A DNA stretch of 64,000 nucleotides from Bradyrhizobium viridifuturi. GTDB lineage: Bacteria; Pseudomonadota; Alphaproteobacteria; Rhizobiales; Xanthobacteraceae. A program made the translations under genes and the position numbers. Numbering within the stretch: position 1 is the stretch's first letter; the number at the start of each line of letters is the position of its first letter. Under the pieces are notes generated by a model that was not told the origin of the DNA, did no database searches, and saw only the letters and a program-made list of their open reading frames with translations. Shown piece after piece: positions 56,561 through 64,000 of this stretch. The stretch is taken from contig NZ_LGTB01000039.1 of the NCBI RefSeq assembly GCF_001238275.1, positions 38,581-102,580 on the forward strand, written 5' to 3'.

Positions 56561-56742
56561 ATGAAGATGCTCAAGCGTCTCTTCCGATTGACCTGCTACG
56601 CCGCGTTGCACGCAGTTCAGCCGATTTTCCACCTGCCTCCATCGACCCCGACGAATTCAGCCGCCTGCTTTGCAGCGGGCGCCGCGAGGATTTGCGGATA
56701 CTGGCAAAGCGGCTGAGCCAGCGCTCGCGCGCCCACGCGTAG
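56561..56742 (+). CDS. Possible small hypothetical protein, perhaps frameshifted
   Basis: An ATG at 56561 opens MKMLKRLFRLTCYAALHAVQ; the codons that look coding (high third-position GC, stop at 56742) continue one frame over as SIDPDEFSRLLCSGRREDL and RILAKRLSQRSRAHA. A single missing base between 56615 and 56625 would join them into about 61 residues. Without it the second part belongs to an open frame from 56470. No family recognised; evidence is codon use only. Confidence 0.3.
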
Positions 56743-56816
56743 TCGGTGCGTCGGGGCGAGTGCGGGTTGGTTCTGACTGAAGCAGAACCGGCAAGTCCGG
56801 CGCGCGCTTCGCTGCG

Positions 56817-57491
56817 CTAGTTCTGGCTCCAGGCAGTCAGGGCCATGGCGAAGGCGGCATCTCCCGACGATCCTTTTTCGACGGCAAGGATCGCACGACG
56901 CTGATTGCCGTCGACGATCGCGATATCGAACCAAGGCCGTTCCTTGAGCGCCTGCAGGTTGCGTTGCCGGTCCATCTGGCCGTTCGACAGGCCGATCATG
57001 AACATGTTCTCGGCGACCCTGGCGGAGACACCGACGAGCGGCGTGCCGTGGCCCTGCTCGGTCGATTTCGTCAACACGCCCGGCACGGTGGCGATGCGCT
57101 GCCCGATATATCCAGGGACCGGCACGAAGGTCAGCTCGATCACATGGCTGGCCGGAAGAGCCTTGTCGACGTTGCGCTTGAGCGTCAGCGCCAACTTGAA
57201 CCGTTTCGGGATGTCGATGTCGGCGAGCACGATCGTCTCATCGGACGCTTCCGCCGTCTTGATCGTGTCGGTGTGCCAGACGACCGAGCCGAGAAGCTTC
57301 CGGCCAACCGGATCGGCAGGATCCTCCTCGAACAGCACGGCCCAGGCAGCGGACGGCGCCACCTCATCCGCAGCGGCGGGTAGCTTGCCCGGATGGCCGG
57401 CGATCGACACCAGCAAAGCCAGCGCGAAGACCAGTCGGCGGCGCAGCCGGCAGGTCGCGGGCGCGCTCAAGCTGTGTTCGTTTCCGGTCAT
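56817..57491 (-). CDS. Exported protein of a Bradyrhizobiaceae-type family, function unknown
   Basis: 224 residues. An N-terminal signal sequence (RRLVFALALLVSIAGHPGKLP) leads to a periplasmic domain I know as the C-terminal part of many bradyrhizobial exported proteins: LFEEDPADPVGRKLLGSVVW, FKLALTLKRNVDKALPASH, RNLQALKERPWFDIAI and RRAILAVEKGSSGDAAFAMA. Function has not been assigned to that family. I start at MTGNEH, with ACGGAAG upstream. A perfect palindrome lies 22 bases before the start. Confidence 0.75.
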   Translation of the reverse strand: MTGNEHSLSAPATCRLRRRLVFALALLVSIAGHPGKLPAAADEVAPSAAWAVLFEEDPADPVGRKLLGSVVWHTDTIKTAEASDETIVLADIDIPKRFKLALTLKRNVDKALPASHVIELTFVPVPGYIGQRIATVPGVLTKSTEQGHGTPLVGVSARVAENMFMIGLSNGQMDRQRNLQALKERPWFDIAIVDGNQRRAILAVEKGSSGDAAFAMALTAWSQN

Positions 57492-57512
57492 GGCTGGACT
57501 TCCGTCACCTCG

Positions 57513-57530
57513 GTGATGGACGTCCATCAC
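57513..57530. promoter_or_regulatory. Perfect 18-base palindrome GTGATGGACGTCCATCAC
   Basis: An uninterrupted dyad between the two exported-protein genes, directly upstream of the start at 57491. It is flanked by direct copies of CACCTCGG (about 57506-57513 and 57529-57536). It could be an operator for the downstream gene or a stem in the shared transcript. Confidence 0.45.
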
Positions 57531-57590
57531 CTCGGCGGTGAGCTCTACCGAGGCGGGAAAGACCGGGCAAGTGCACCTGGTCCGATTTGG

Positions 57591-58013
57591 TTACTGCTTC
57601 GCCTTTTCGTGCTTGCCGATCCCGACCGCCTTGTAGTCGTAGGTCGGATAGAACTCGGTGCGATAGGCGCCCCAGGCGCTGTTCTCGATGACGCGGTTGA
57701 CCTCGCGCAGTCGCGACGCCGGCAGCCGCAGGGTCACCACCTGGCCGGCGCCCATCATCACATACCAGCTCACCACCTCGACACCTTCGGGCGGAAACGC
57801 CTTGTAGAAGCCCTGTCGCTCGAGCTGCGCATTGAGTTCGCCGAGCGGGCGCGATTGATCATGCTTGAAGAAGATCGTGATCATGATCGTGTTGTCTTGT
57901 ACCGGCGCTGCATCGCTGGTCGGCGGGGTCTGGGCCTGCGCACCGGCACTGGCCAGCAGCGCTGCGGCGAGCGCCGCGATCGAGAACCAGGATCCATTCC
58001 GCCCTCGCTTCAT
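57591..58013 (-). CDS. Exported protein of unknown function
   Basis: 140 residues. A clear signal peptide (GSWFSIAALAAALLASAGAQ, cleavage after AQA) is followed by a compact domain with IMITIFFKHDQSRPLGELNA and GVEVVSWYVMMGAGQVVTLR. I do not recognise a characterised family. The frame is open upstream to 58298, but only the ATG at 58013 gives a sensible signal peptide. Confidence 0.75.
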   Translation of the reverse strand: MKRGRNGSWFSIAALAAALLASAGAQAQTPPTSDAAPVQDNTIMITIFFKHDQSRPLGELNAQLERQGFYKAFPPEGVEVVSWYVMMGAGQVVTLRLPASRLREVNRVIENSAWGAYRTEFYPTYDYKAVGIGKHEKAKQ

Positions 58014-58552
58014 TGTCGCCCCCATTTTGTTGGCCGAGAGGCGGCGATCATCGCGGCGCGTGCCGGGGGCTGTAAACGGACATTCGCCTGACCCCAGCGT
58101 CCGCCGCCCGATGTGAACCGTCTCACACGAATATTGCCCAACGTGCGGTAAGCCGATGCGATCCCGATGCTCTGAGGGATGATCGATGTCGACCCGGCGA
58201 ATGGCGTACTGGTGGTTCAGGTTCGTTCTTTCGGGACGGTTCCTGCAGAAATTCCTGCGGCTCCGGCGCCTCTGAGGGGCAGCGTGCGTCCCGGCCATTT
58301 CAACCCGAGCCCTTTGGGGCGGGTGCGCCTGCCAAGGTAATGCCTCGCCCTCGGGATCATCGGGGATGCAAGAGTCCCGCCGTCCCGTAAGAATACTGTA
58401 ATTCGACTCAAATATGCGAGATTCATTGCCAAATCAGCGGTAATCTGCGCCTGCTTGGCAGGTCGGGGCCCGAGGTCACAGTTGCGTCACCCGTAGTTTT
58501 ACGGAGTCCCGTGTTAACGCGGCCACAAGTTCACCTTCGGTAAACCATACTT
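58014..58552. other. 540-base region without a gene
   Basis: Between the divergent exported-protein and LuxR genes. Open frames here are short and lack ribosome binding sites. The part from 58380 to 58552 is AT-richer and includes GTGTTAACGC and ACGGTAAACC-like blocks, so promoters for the LuxR gene are expected there. No repeat or RNA gene recognised. Confidence 0.5.
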
Positions 58553-59161
58553 ATGACGCAACATGACAATCGAGCCGAGGCGCGCCTTCCGGCATGGATG
58601 GGCGGAACCGCGGCGCTCGAGGGGCCGCCGCCTGAGGATCATGGGGCTACTTCGCCGCGACCGCAGGCGACCTCGGACGCCGGCGCGGCCATCGTCCGGC
58701 AGTTCAATGGGCCGGTGACCGCGCTGCTGCTCTATATGAACGAGCTCAAACAGCACAGTCAGCAGTTCGCGCACGCACCCGGCAATGGCGTCTATCTGCG
58801 CCAGGTAATCGAGAACGCGCTCGAACAGACCGAGCGGGTGTCTGCGATGCTGAAGCAGATTTCGGATCTCTATCCGAATGCCGTTCCGGCAACCGACCTC
58901 AGGCCGCAGGGTGACGACAAACCGGCAGGCGCCCGGTCACCCGATGTCATGTTCGCGCCGGAGGCCGGCCGCAAGCCGTTGACCAAGCGCGAGCGTGAGG
59001 TGCTCAGCCTGATCAGCGACGGCTATTCCAACAAGCAGGGCGCGCTGCGGATGAACATCAGCCCGCGCACATTCGAGAGCCATCGTGCCGAGGCCATGCG
59101 CAAGCTCGGCGCGCGCAACACCGCGGATCTGGTCCGCAAGGCCTTGCTGCATTCCGCCTGA
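58553..59161 (+). CDS. LuxR-type (GerE) DNA-binding regulator
   Basis: 202 residues. The C-terminal 65 residues are a LuxR/GerE helix-turn-helix (LTKREREVLSLISDGYSNKQ, then NISPRTFESHRAEAMRKLGA). The middle (AAIVRQFNGPVTALLLYMNE ... RQVIENALEQTERVSAMLKQ) resembles the dimerisation helices of histidine kinases, but with no phosphorylatable H-box and no kinase domain. There is no receiver or autoinducer domain, so the input is unclear. Confidence 0.87.
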   Translation: MTQHDNRAEARLPAWMGGTAALEGPPPEDHGATSPRPQATSDAGAAIVRQFNGPVTALLLYMNELKQHSQQFAHAPGNGVYLRQVIENALEQTERVSAMLKQISDLYPNAVPATDLRPQGDDKPAGARSPDVMFAPEAGRKPLTKREREVLSLISDGYSNKQGALRMNISPRTFESHRAEAMRKLGARNTADLVRKALLHSA

Positions 59162-59175
59162 GCGGAGACTGGTTG

Positions 59176-59424
59176 TCAGAAATCGTCTTCCGCGGTGAAG
59201 CACAGCCGCGGCGCGAGCCGCGCGGCGGGAGCGGCCGTCTTGGGTTGCTCCGGAACGATCGTGACCACCCACGCCGCCGTCGCGCCGGACTTGCTCTCGA
59301 CGATCGCGCGCACCCGTCCGGTGACCGTCGCGCCGGCGGACCTGACCGTGGCTGGCCGACCGTTGAACTGGGCCATGCGGAAGCGCCGGGCTTCCTTCCG
59401 ATCGGTCGTCTCGTACGTGAACAT
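59176..59424 (-). CDS. Small conserved-type hypothetical protein
   Basis: 82 residues from MFTYETTDRKEARRFRMAQF, basic at the N terminus, with a central SH3-like run of beta strands (GRPATVRSAGATVTGRVRAI then WVVTIVPEQPK). The frame is open far upstream but that part is low-complexity shadow sequence; homologues I recall begin at MFTYE. Probably a small cytosolic nucleic-acid or protein-binding protein; no function known. It converges on the LuxR gene. Confidence 0.6.
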   Translation of the reverse strand: MFTYETTDRKEARRFRMAQFNGRPATVRSAGATVTGRVRAIVESKSGATAAWVVTIVPEQPKTAAPAARLAPRLCFTAEDDF

Positions 59425-59558
59425 CGGCTCCCCCGTGCGTCCAGGCAACTTTGCGGAAGCAGCGTTATCCGACGGTGAAAATCCCACGCCGTAGAAGTAC
59501 GGCTTGCGCGACGGCCGGTGCGCTGTTGCGCGGAGCGGGAATCGCTTGAATCGAAATC

Positions 59559-60278
59559 CTAGCCGCTGGTTTCCTCGCAACTCAGCAGTCTCGCATATTG
59601 CGCCTTGACGGCGGCGTAGCATTCGCAGGCGGTCCTGATCAGTCCGTCCGCATTGGTGATCTCGATGTGGCCGCGGCTGTAGTGAATGAAGTTGGCCTGC
59701 TGCAAGGTATGCGCGACCAGCGACACGCTGTTGCGGCGCGCGCCGATCATCTGTGCCATCGCCTCCTGCGTCAGGACGATCTTGTTGCTGCCGGAGAGAT
59801 CGCGCGTATGCAGCAGGCATCGCGCCAGCCGCGACTCCACGGTATGGACGGCGTTGCAGCCCGCGGTCTGCTGGATCTGGGCATAGACGGCGAGCCCGTG
59901 CCGGATCAGCATGGTGCGAAGCGTCGGGCTCTGGCCGGCAGCCACGCGCAACGGCTCGAGCTCCACCGTCGAGGCAATGCCGGGCACCAGCACCGTGGCG
60001 TTGTTCAGGACCCGCCCCTCGACCAGCGGAGCGAATGCGCCGAAAATGCTGTCGCGGCCGACCATTGCGACCTGGACGCGCTCGCCCCTCGCCAGCTTGA
60101 CCACCAGCGAGATCACGCCCTTGTGCGGCATGTATGTCCGCTTGAGCATCTCGTCGGTCTCGATCAGGACCGAATCGGCGGCGAGGTCGACCGTCCGCAA
60201 ATGCGGTCGGATCAGCTCGAAATCGCTCGCAGAGAGCGACGACAAAAACCCGTTGGGTGATCGCGGAACCGTATCCAA
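59559..60278 (-). CDS. Crp/Fnr-family regulator (downstream copy)
   Basis: 239 residues: cyclic-nucleotide-binding-like beta barrel (about 20-130), dimer helix, and C-terminal winged helix with VLTQEAMAQMIGARRNSVSL as recognition region. There is no Fnr cysteine cluster at the N terminus, and the barrel lacks the classic cAMP phosphate-binding RSA motif. AGGAGG lies five bases before a TTG at 60278, which decides that start; the longer upstream open frame is unsupported. Paralogous to the next gene upstream. Confidence 0.88.
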   Translation of the reverse strand: MDTVPRSPNGFLSSLSASDFELIRPHLRTVDLAADSVLIETDEMLKRTYMPHKGVISLVVKLARGERVQVAMVGRDSIFGAFAPLVEGRVLNNATVLVPGIASTVELEPLRVAAGQSPTLRTMLIRHGLAVYAQIQQTAGCNAVHTVESRLARCLLHTRDLSGSNKIVLTQEAMAQMIGARRNSVSLVAHTLQQANFIHYSRGHIEITNADGLIRTACECYAAVKAQYARLLSCEETSG

Positions 60279-60460
60279 AGCAACCTCCTGCCTTCCCGGC
60301 AAAGCTTGTCTCTGGTCACCAGGGCTAACGCGTGCAGCTAGACGTCCCTGCAACTTATTCTGGCACGTCTGGGTTCCAATGGAAACACATCCCGGTTCCA
60401 TTAGGAATATGCTGATCGCCGCAGCCTCACATTATCTGCGGCTGAGTGGGGTTGCAGCGA

Positions 60461-61171
60461 TCAATCGTCCGGTCCGATCAATTGTTCGGCGTGTGCCTTG
60501 ACGGTCGCATAACATTCACACGCCGCCTTCCGCAGGCCGTCGATATCGGTGATTTCGATCTGGCCGCGGCTGTAGCGCAGGATGCCGGCCTGCTGAAACC
60601 CGTGCGCGACGATCGAAACCGCGTTGCGCCGGACTCCGATCATCTGCGCCAGCATCTCCTGGGTCAGCGGCAGCGCTTCGCTGCCGCACAGGTCGCGTGC
60701 GCGCAGCAGCCAGCGCGACAGCCGCGCCTCCACGGGATGCGAGACGTTGCAGGCGACGGATTGCTGCGTCTGCGCCATCAGCGCCTGCTCATAGAGCGCA
60801 ACCAGGGTGCGGAATTCTGCGCTGCGATTGGCGGCCTCGCGGAAATCTTCCGCCCGCACCACCGACGCCGTGCCCGGCACGACGACAATCGCGTCGGCGA
60901 GCAGCGGCCGCTCATGCAGAGCGGCGGACGCGCCGACGGCACCGTCGCGACCGATGGTTGCAATCTCGACGGATTGCCCGTCGGAGAGATTGACCATCAT
61001 CGAGACCACGCCGGCGTGCGGGAAATAAACCCGCTGCACCGGTGCGCCGGCATCGGCCAGCGCCGTTTCCTTGGTCAGGTCGACGGTTTCCAGAAGAGGA
61101 TGAAGTTGCGCGTATTCCGCTGGGGGAAGTGCTTGCAACAGACGATTGGGCGGACGCGATACCGCGGACAT
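60461..61171 (-). CDS. Crp/Fnr-family regulator (upstream copy)
   Basis: 236 residues, same architecture as its neighbour and clearly paralogous: RVYFPHAGVVSMMVNLSDGQ, EIATIGRDGAVGASAAL, CNVSHPVEARLSRWLLRARD, LPLTQEMLAQMIGVRRNAVS, then GQIEITDIDGL and CECYATVKA. CAGGAG precedes the ATG at 61171. Both copies carry the V-E-x-R-L-x-R-x-L-L motif common to this one-component group of rhizobial Crp-like proteins with unknown signals. They read away from flagellin. Confidence 0.9.
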   Translation of the reverse strand: MSAVSRPPNRLLQALPPAEYAQLHPLLETVDLTKETALADAGAPVQRVYFPHAGVVSMMVNLSDGQSVEIATIGRDGAVGASAALHERPLLADAIVVVPGTASVVRAEDFREAANRSAEFRTLVALYEQALMAQTQQSVACNVSHPVEARLSRWLLRARDLCGSEALPLTQEMLAQMIGVRRNAVSIVAHGFQQAGILRYSRGQIEITDIDGLRKAACECYATVKAHAEQLIGPDD

Positions 61172-61726
61172 TGGAGCTCCTGCCGAGGGCGGGAGCACTA
61201 CAGTCTCGCATCACCTACTCTTGGCGTGTGGACTGCGAACATAGCTTGCCTGTCCAATAGCACAAGGGTTGTAGTGCGAACCTTATACCCTCTAGGGGGC
61301 AGACGATCGGCATCGCCCCGCTCCGTGCCACGATCGAAGCGATTCGTACGACACGCAATCCGGCCGGTACGGTTGCGACATTGTCTCGCATTTATTGATT
61401 TCCATTAACTCTGATGCAGACCAGGCGCGCGTCGTCGATGATTGCCGTTCCGGGTTTCGAAGCCGCCAGCCGGCAGCGTGAGCATGTGGCAAGTCCCGCA
61501 AATGCGGGGACAAATTCGCCGCCGCGTCGTCGATCCGGCGGCGGACAAAGTCGGTTTGGTCACGCGTCTGCGCGGCAGCCGTAGAATTACCGGCAAGAGC
61601 CGTTCTGGGTATTTGTACGGAGCAGCCCTTTAACGAACGGGTAGCGCGGACGGACCAGTGTGGCACCGGTCGCCGTGCGAAATTTACGGCGTCGCGTCAA
61701 TCGTGTTCATCCAGAAGGGTATCAGT
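61172..61726. other. Divergent control region, crp-like gene / flagellin
   Basis: 555 bases without a gene. It contains two adjacent hairpins, CCCGCA-AA-TGCGGG (61495-61508) and CGCCGCCG / CGGCGGCG with an 11-base loop (61517-61543), and the motif shared with cheA at 61609-61635. The hairpins lie about 185-230 bases upstream of fliC, probably upstream of transcription start. I do not see a good sigma-28 or sigma-54 promoter. Confidence 0.5.
61609..61635 (+). promoter_or_regulatory. Motif GTATTTGTACGGA-N8-TTAACG upstream of flagellin
   Basis: GTATTTG, TACGGA and TTAACG occur at the same spacing as in the cheA upstream region (63609-63635), with one mismatch in the first 13 bases. The site ends 91 bases before the fliC start codon. 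This suggests a shared promoter or regulator site for motility genes. Confidence 0.45.
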
Positions 61727-63325
61727 ATGTCCGGCATCGTCCTCTCGGCATCGGTCCGTCAAAATCTGCTTTCGCTGCAGTCGACGGCCGACCTGCTCGC
61801 CACCACGCAGAACCGCTTGTCCACCGGCAAGAAGGTCAACACTGCTCTCGACAACCCGACCAACTTCTTCACGGCGCAGTCGCTCGACAACCGCGCCAGC
61901 GACATCAACAACCTGCTGGACGGCATCGGCAACGGCGTGCAGGTGCTGCAGGCCGCCAACACCGGCATTACCTCGCTGCAGAAGCTCGTCGACAGCGCCA
62001 AGTCGGTCGCCAACCAGGCCCTGCAGGCTGCGGTCGGCTATTCGCAGAAGTCGCAGGTGACCACCGCCGTGATCACCGGCGCCACCACCGACGATATCCG
62101 CGGCACCGCGACCTACAGCAACGCCACGCTCGCCGGCACGGCCGTCAACAACAACCTCACGGTGCCCGCGGCGATCACGGCCGCCACCAAGCTCGTCAGC
62201 GCGACCAACTCCGATACCCTGGCGACGACCCCGACCGGTGTGATCAACGTCAACGGCAAGACGATCTCGTTCTCGACCTCGCAGACCACGTCGACGACCG
62301 ACTCGGCCGGTAACGTCACCCTCGGCACCGGCGCGGGCAGCACGCTGACGGTCGGCGACCTGCTCACCGCGATCGACGGCATCACCGGCGCGACCACCGC
62401 CTCCACCGTGTCGGCCGGCGCGCTCCAGATCAGCACCGGCATCAACCAGGACCTCAACATCTCGGGCTCCGGGCTGGCCGCTTTCGGTCTCACGGCCGGA
62501 ACCACGGCGCGCACCGTGGCGACGCCGTCGCCGCTCGATGGCCTGACGCTGACGATCGGCGCGACCGGCAACGGCACCGCCACCAACATCACGTTCGGCA
62601 GCGGCACGGGCAAGGTGAAGTCGCTCAACGACCTGAACGCCGCACTGTCGGCCAACAACCTGCAGGCGTCGCTCAGCGCGGGCGGTGCGCTCACCATCAG
62701 CACCACCAACGATGCTGCGTCCGCGACCATCGGCACGATCGGCGGCACGGCAGCCGCTTCGGGCAAGCTGTTCAACGGCCTCGCGGGCAGCGCCCCGGTG
62801 CAGGATCCGAACGGGCTGGCCAACCGCGCCAACCTGGTCAGCCAGTACAACAACATCCTGGACCAGATCACCACGACCGCCCAGGACGCGTCGTACAACG
62901 GCATCAACCTGCTCAATGGCGATCAGCTCAAGCTGACCTTCAACGAGACGGGCTCCTCGACGCTGAAGATCCAGGGCGTCACCTTCGATGCTTCCGGCCT
63001 CAACCTCACCAAGCTGGTGGCCGGCACCGACTTCATCGACAACGCTTCGGCCAACGCCACGCTGAAGACGCTCAACAACGCGAGCGGCCTGCTGCGCACC
63101 CAGGCTTCGACCCTCGGTTCGAACCTGTCGATCGTGCAGATCCGCCAGGACTTCTCGAAGAACCTGATCAACGTGTTGCAGACCGGCTCGTCCAACCTGA
63201 CGCTGGCCGACACCAACGAGGAAGCGGCCAACAGCCAGGCGCTGTCGACCCGCCAGTCGATCGCGGTGTCCGCGCTGGCGCTGGCCAACCAGTCGCAGCA
63301 GAGCGTTCTGCAGCTGCTCCGCTAA
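61727..63325 (+). CDS. fliC: Flagellin
   Basis: 532 residues, the flagellar filament subunit. The N-terminal D0/D1 helices (MSGIVLSASVRQNLLSLQST, TTQNRLSTGKKVNTALDNPT) and the C-terminal mate (SNLTLADTNEEAANSQALST, RQSIAVSALALANQSQQSVL then QLLR) are typical of alphaproteobacterial flagellins. The central region is Ala/Thr/Gly-rich with two segments resembling Flagellin_IN repeats: TVGDLLTAIDGITGATTAST (about 207-227) and SLNDLNAALSANNLQASLSA (about 299-318). The start at 61727 follows AGAAGGG; an upstream ATG-less extension is not needed. A strong terminator follows. Confidence 0.95.
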   Translation: MSGIVLSASVRQNLLSLQSTADLLATTQNRLSTGKKVNTALDNPTNFFTAQSLDNRASDINNLLDGIGNGVQVLQAANTGITSLQKLVDSAKSVANQALQAAVGYSQKSQVTTAVITGATTDDIRGTATYSNATLAGTAVNNNLTVPAAITAATKLVSATNSDTLATTPTGVINVNGKTISFSTSQTTSTTDSAGNVTLGTGAGSTLTVGDLLTAIDGITGATTASTVSAGALQISTGINQDLNISGSGLAAFGLTAGTTARTVATPSPLDGLTLTIGATGNGTATNITFGSGTGKVKSLNDLNAALSANNLQASLSAGGALTISTTNDAASATIGTIGGTAAASGKLFNGLAGSAPVQDPNGLANRANLVSQYNNILDQITTTAQDASYNGINLLNGDQLKLTFNETGSSTLKIQGVTFDASGLNLTKLVAGTDFIDNASANATLKTLNNASGLLRTQASTLGSNLSIVQIRQDFSKNLINVLQTGSSNLTLADTNEEAANSQALSTRQSIAVSALALANQSQQSVLQLLR

Positions 63326-63353
63326 GCGTAGCCGCAACAGACATCGACTATCG

Positions 63354-63386
63354 AGGCGGCGGGGGAAACCCCGCCGCCTTTGTTTT
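63354..63386 (+). terminator. Rho-independent terminator after flagellin
   Basis: An 11-bp stem AGGCGGCGGGG / CCCCGCCGCCT with a GAAA loop is followed by TTGTTTT. It starts 28 bases beyond the flagellin stop. Confidence 0.9.
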
Positions 63387-63608
63387 ATGCGTGATCGACC
63401 TTCCGGCCGGCTTCAACCAAAGGGCGATCCGGGCTTGATACAGCCCGGCGCCATGGCGCGAATGTTTCGCTCGGCTTAACGGCCCCACGATTCCATTTGA
63501 TTCAAATTGCGATGACCGATGGAACGGGCTCTTTCCCGTCCGGGTGGTAGACGCCTGAGACTGGCCGCGACGTCGTGCTGCATCGTCTGATCGCGTGACT
63601 CCTCGTCC

Positions 63609-63635
63609 GTATTTGCACGGACGGCAAAATTAACG
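63609..63635 (+). promoter_or_regulatory. Motif GTATTTGCACGGA-N8-TTAACG upstream of cheA
   Basis: Same spaced motif as upstream of flagellin. Here its left part also forms a dyad, GTCCGT-N6-ACGGAC (63605-63622), which the flagellin copy has only partly. It ends 68 bases before the cheA start. The rest of the 378-base gap holds only the flagellin terminator. Confidence 0.45.
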
Positions 63636-63703
63636 TCGCCGTGAAGGCGGAGGAGTTATCGATGCGAGGCGAGCGTTCCGTAGCACCTTGAGGGGACCTA
63701 TCC

Positions 63704-64000
63704 ATGGACGATCTGTTGCGCGAGTTCCTGACGGAGAGCAGCGAGAGCCTGGATACGGTCGACAACCAGCTGGTGCAGTTCGAGCAGGATCCGAACAACG
63801 CGAAGATCCTGGACAACATTTTCCGCCTTGTGCACACGATCAAGGGGACCTGCGGCTTCCTCGGGCTGCCGCGGCTGGAAGCGCTGGCGCATGCCGGCGA
63901 GACCTTGATGGGCAAATTCCGCGACGCATGCCGGTGAAGGCCGAAGCGGTGACGCTGATCCTGTCCTCGATCGACCGCATCAAGGAGATCCTGGGCGGCC
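63704..64000 (+). pseudogene. cheA: Chemotaxis histidine kinase CheA, 5' part only, broken by one missing base
   Basis: The first 77 codons give the P1 (HPt) domain: DDLLREFLTESSESLDTVDN, phospho-accepting His in LVHTIKGTCGFLGLPRLEAL, AHAGETLMGKFRD. The frame then hits a stop at 63935-63937. One missing base near 63925 (GACGCATG where GACGGCATG is expected) restores GMPVKAEAVTLILSSIDRI through to the window end. CheA passes phosphate to CheY and CheB from chemoreceptor arrays. The gene continues beyond the window. Adjacent to flagellin but separated by a terminator and its own control region. Confidence 0.9.

Noticed and set aside
61697..63337. 546-codon open frame antisense to flagellin
   Set aside because: The repetitive Arg/Gly/Val composition is the complement of flagellin Ala/Thr/Asn codons; no ribosome binding site.

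Overview
The window is a GC-rich alphaproteobacterial chromosome segment, most probably Bradyrhizobium or a very close relative. The evidence is the atpHAGDC operon, the conserved block rplU-rpmA-GNAT / obgE-proB-proA-nadD-rsfS-rlmH-envC-like-ctpA-deacetylase-rppH, bradyrhizobial palindromic intergenic repeats, and exported protein families I know only from that group. No insertion sequence, phage gene, rRNA gene or CRISPR array is visible; there is one tRNA.

Layout. 0.5-5.6 kb: F1 part of ATP synthase. 5.7-7.1 kb: decayed class III nucleotide cyclase and an AraC regulator. 7.2-21.4 kb: leftward housekeeping block (two tandem Nudix RNA pyrophosphohydrolases, cell-wall enzymes, rRNA methylation, ribosome silencing, NAD and proline synthesis, the GTPase ObgE, ribosomal proteins L27 and L21), interrupted by a rightward DMT transporter. 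21.6-25.8 kb: GlxA-type AraC regulator divergent from an SDR, a ROK-like protein whose motifs are in permuted order, and an alpha/beta hydrolase. 26.0-28.6 kb: tRNA-Ser(CGA), then an ECF41 sigma factor with a flavodoxin-like partner and a candidate autoregulated promoter. 28.6-34.3 kb: ABC-F ATPase, Hsp70-like protein, PQQ glucose dehydrogenase. 34.6-43.3 kb: accessory metabolism (methyltransferase, LysR/SRPBCC, MFS exporter, aldo/keto reductase, and an AraC regulator divergent from a Baeyer-Villiger monooxygenase plus class VIII esterase). 43.4-49.2 kb: two-component system divergent from a tightly packed envelope-lipid operon (methyltransferase, DedA, LpxH-like phosphoesterase, glycosyltransferase). 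49.2-53.1 kb: LysR divergent from a three-gene PLP/HAD operon. 53.2-58.0 kb: acetoacetyl-CoA synthetase, GH3 hydrolase, exported proteins. 58.5-64.0 kb: LuxR-type regulator, two Crp/Fnr regulators, flagellin, and the start of cheA.

Most striking quality signal: at least nine otherwise full-length genes (obgE, glxA-type araC, gcd, a second araC, the BVMO, a methyltransferase, a glycosyltransferase, the D-threonine-aldolase-like gene and cheA) are each broken by exactly one missing base, nearly always where restoring a doubled base repairs the frame. Because obgE is normally essential and all events are deletions, I read these as consensus sequence errors rather than real pseudogenes, and give repaired gene boundaries.

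Most interesting biology: the ROK-like protein at 23615, which carries the C-terminal ROK lobe before the DxGGT lobe (an apparent circular permutation); the PLP/HAD operon at 49-52 kb; the two-component system facing the lipid operon at 43-49 kb; and a spaced motif shared by the upstream regions of flagellin and cheA.
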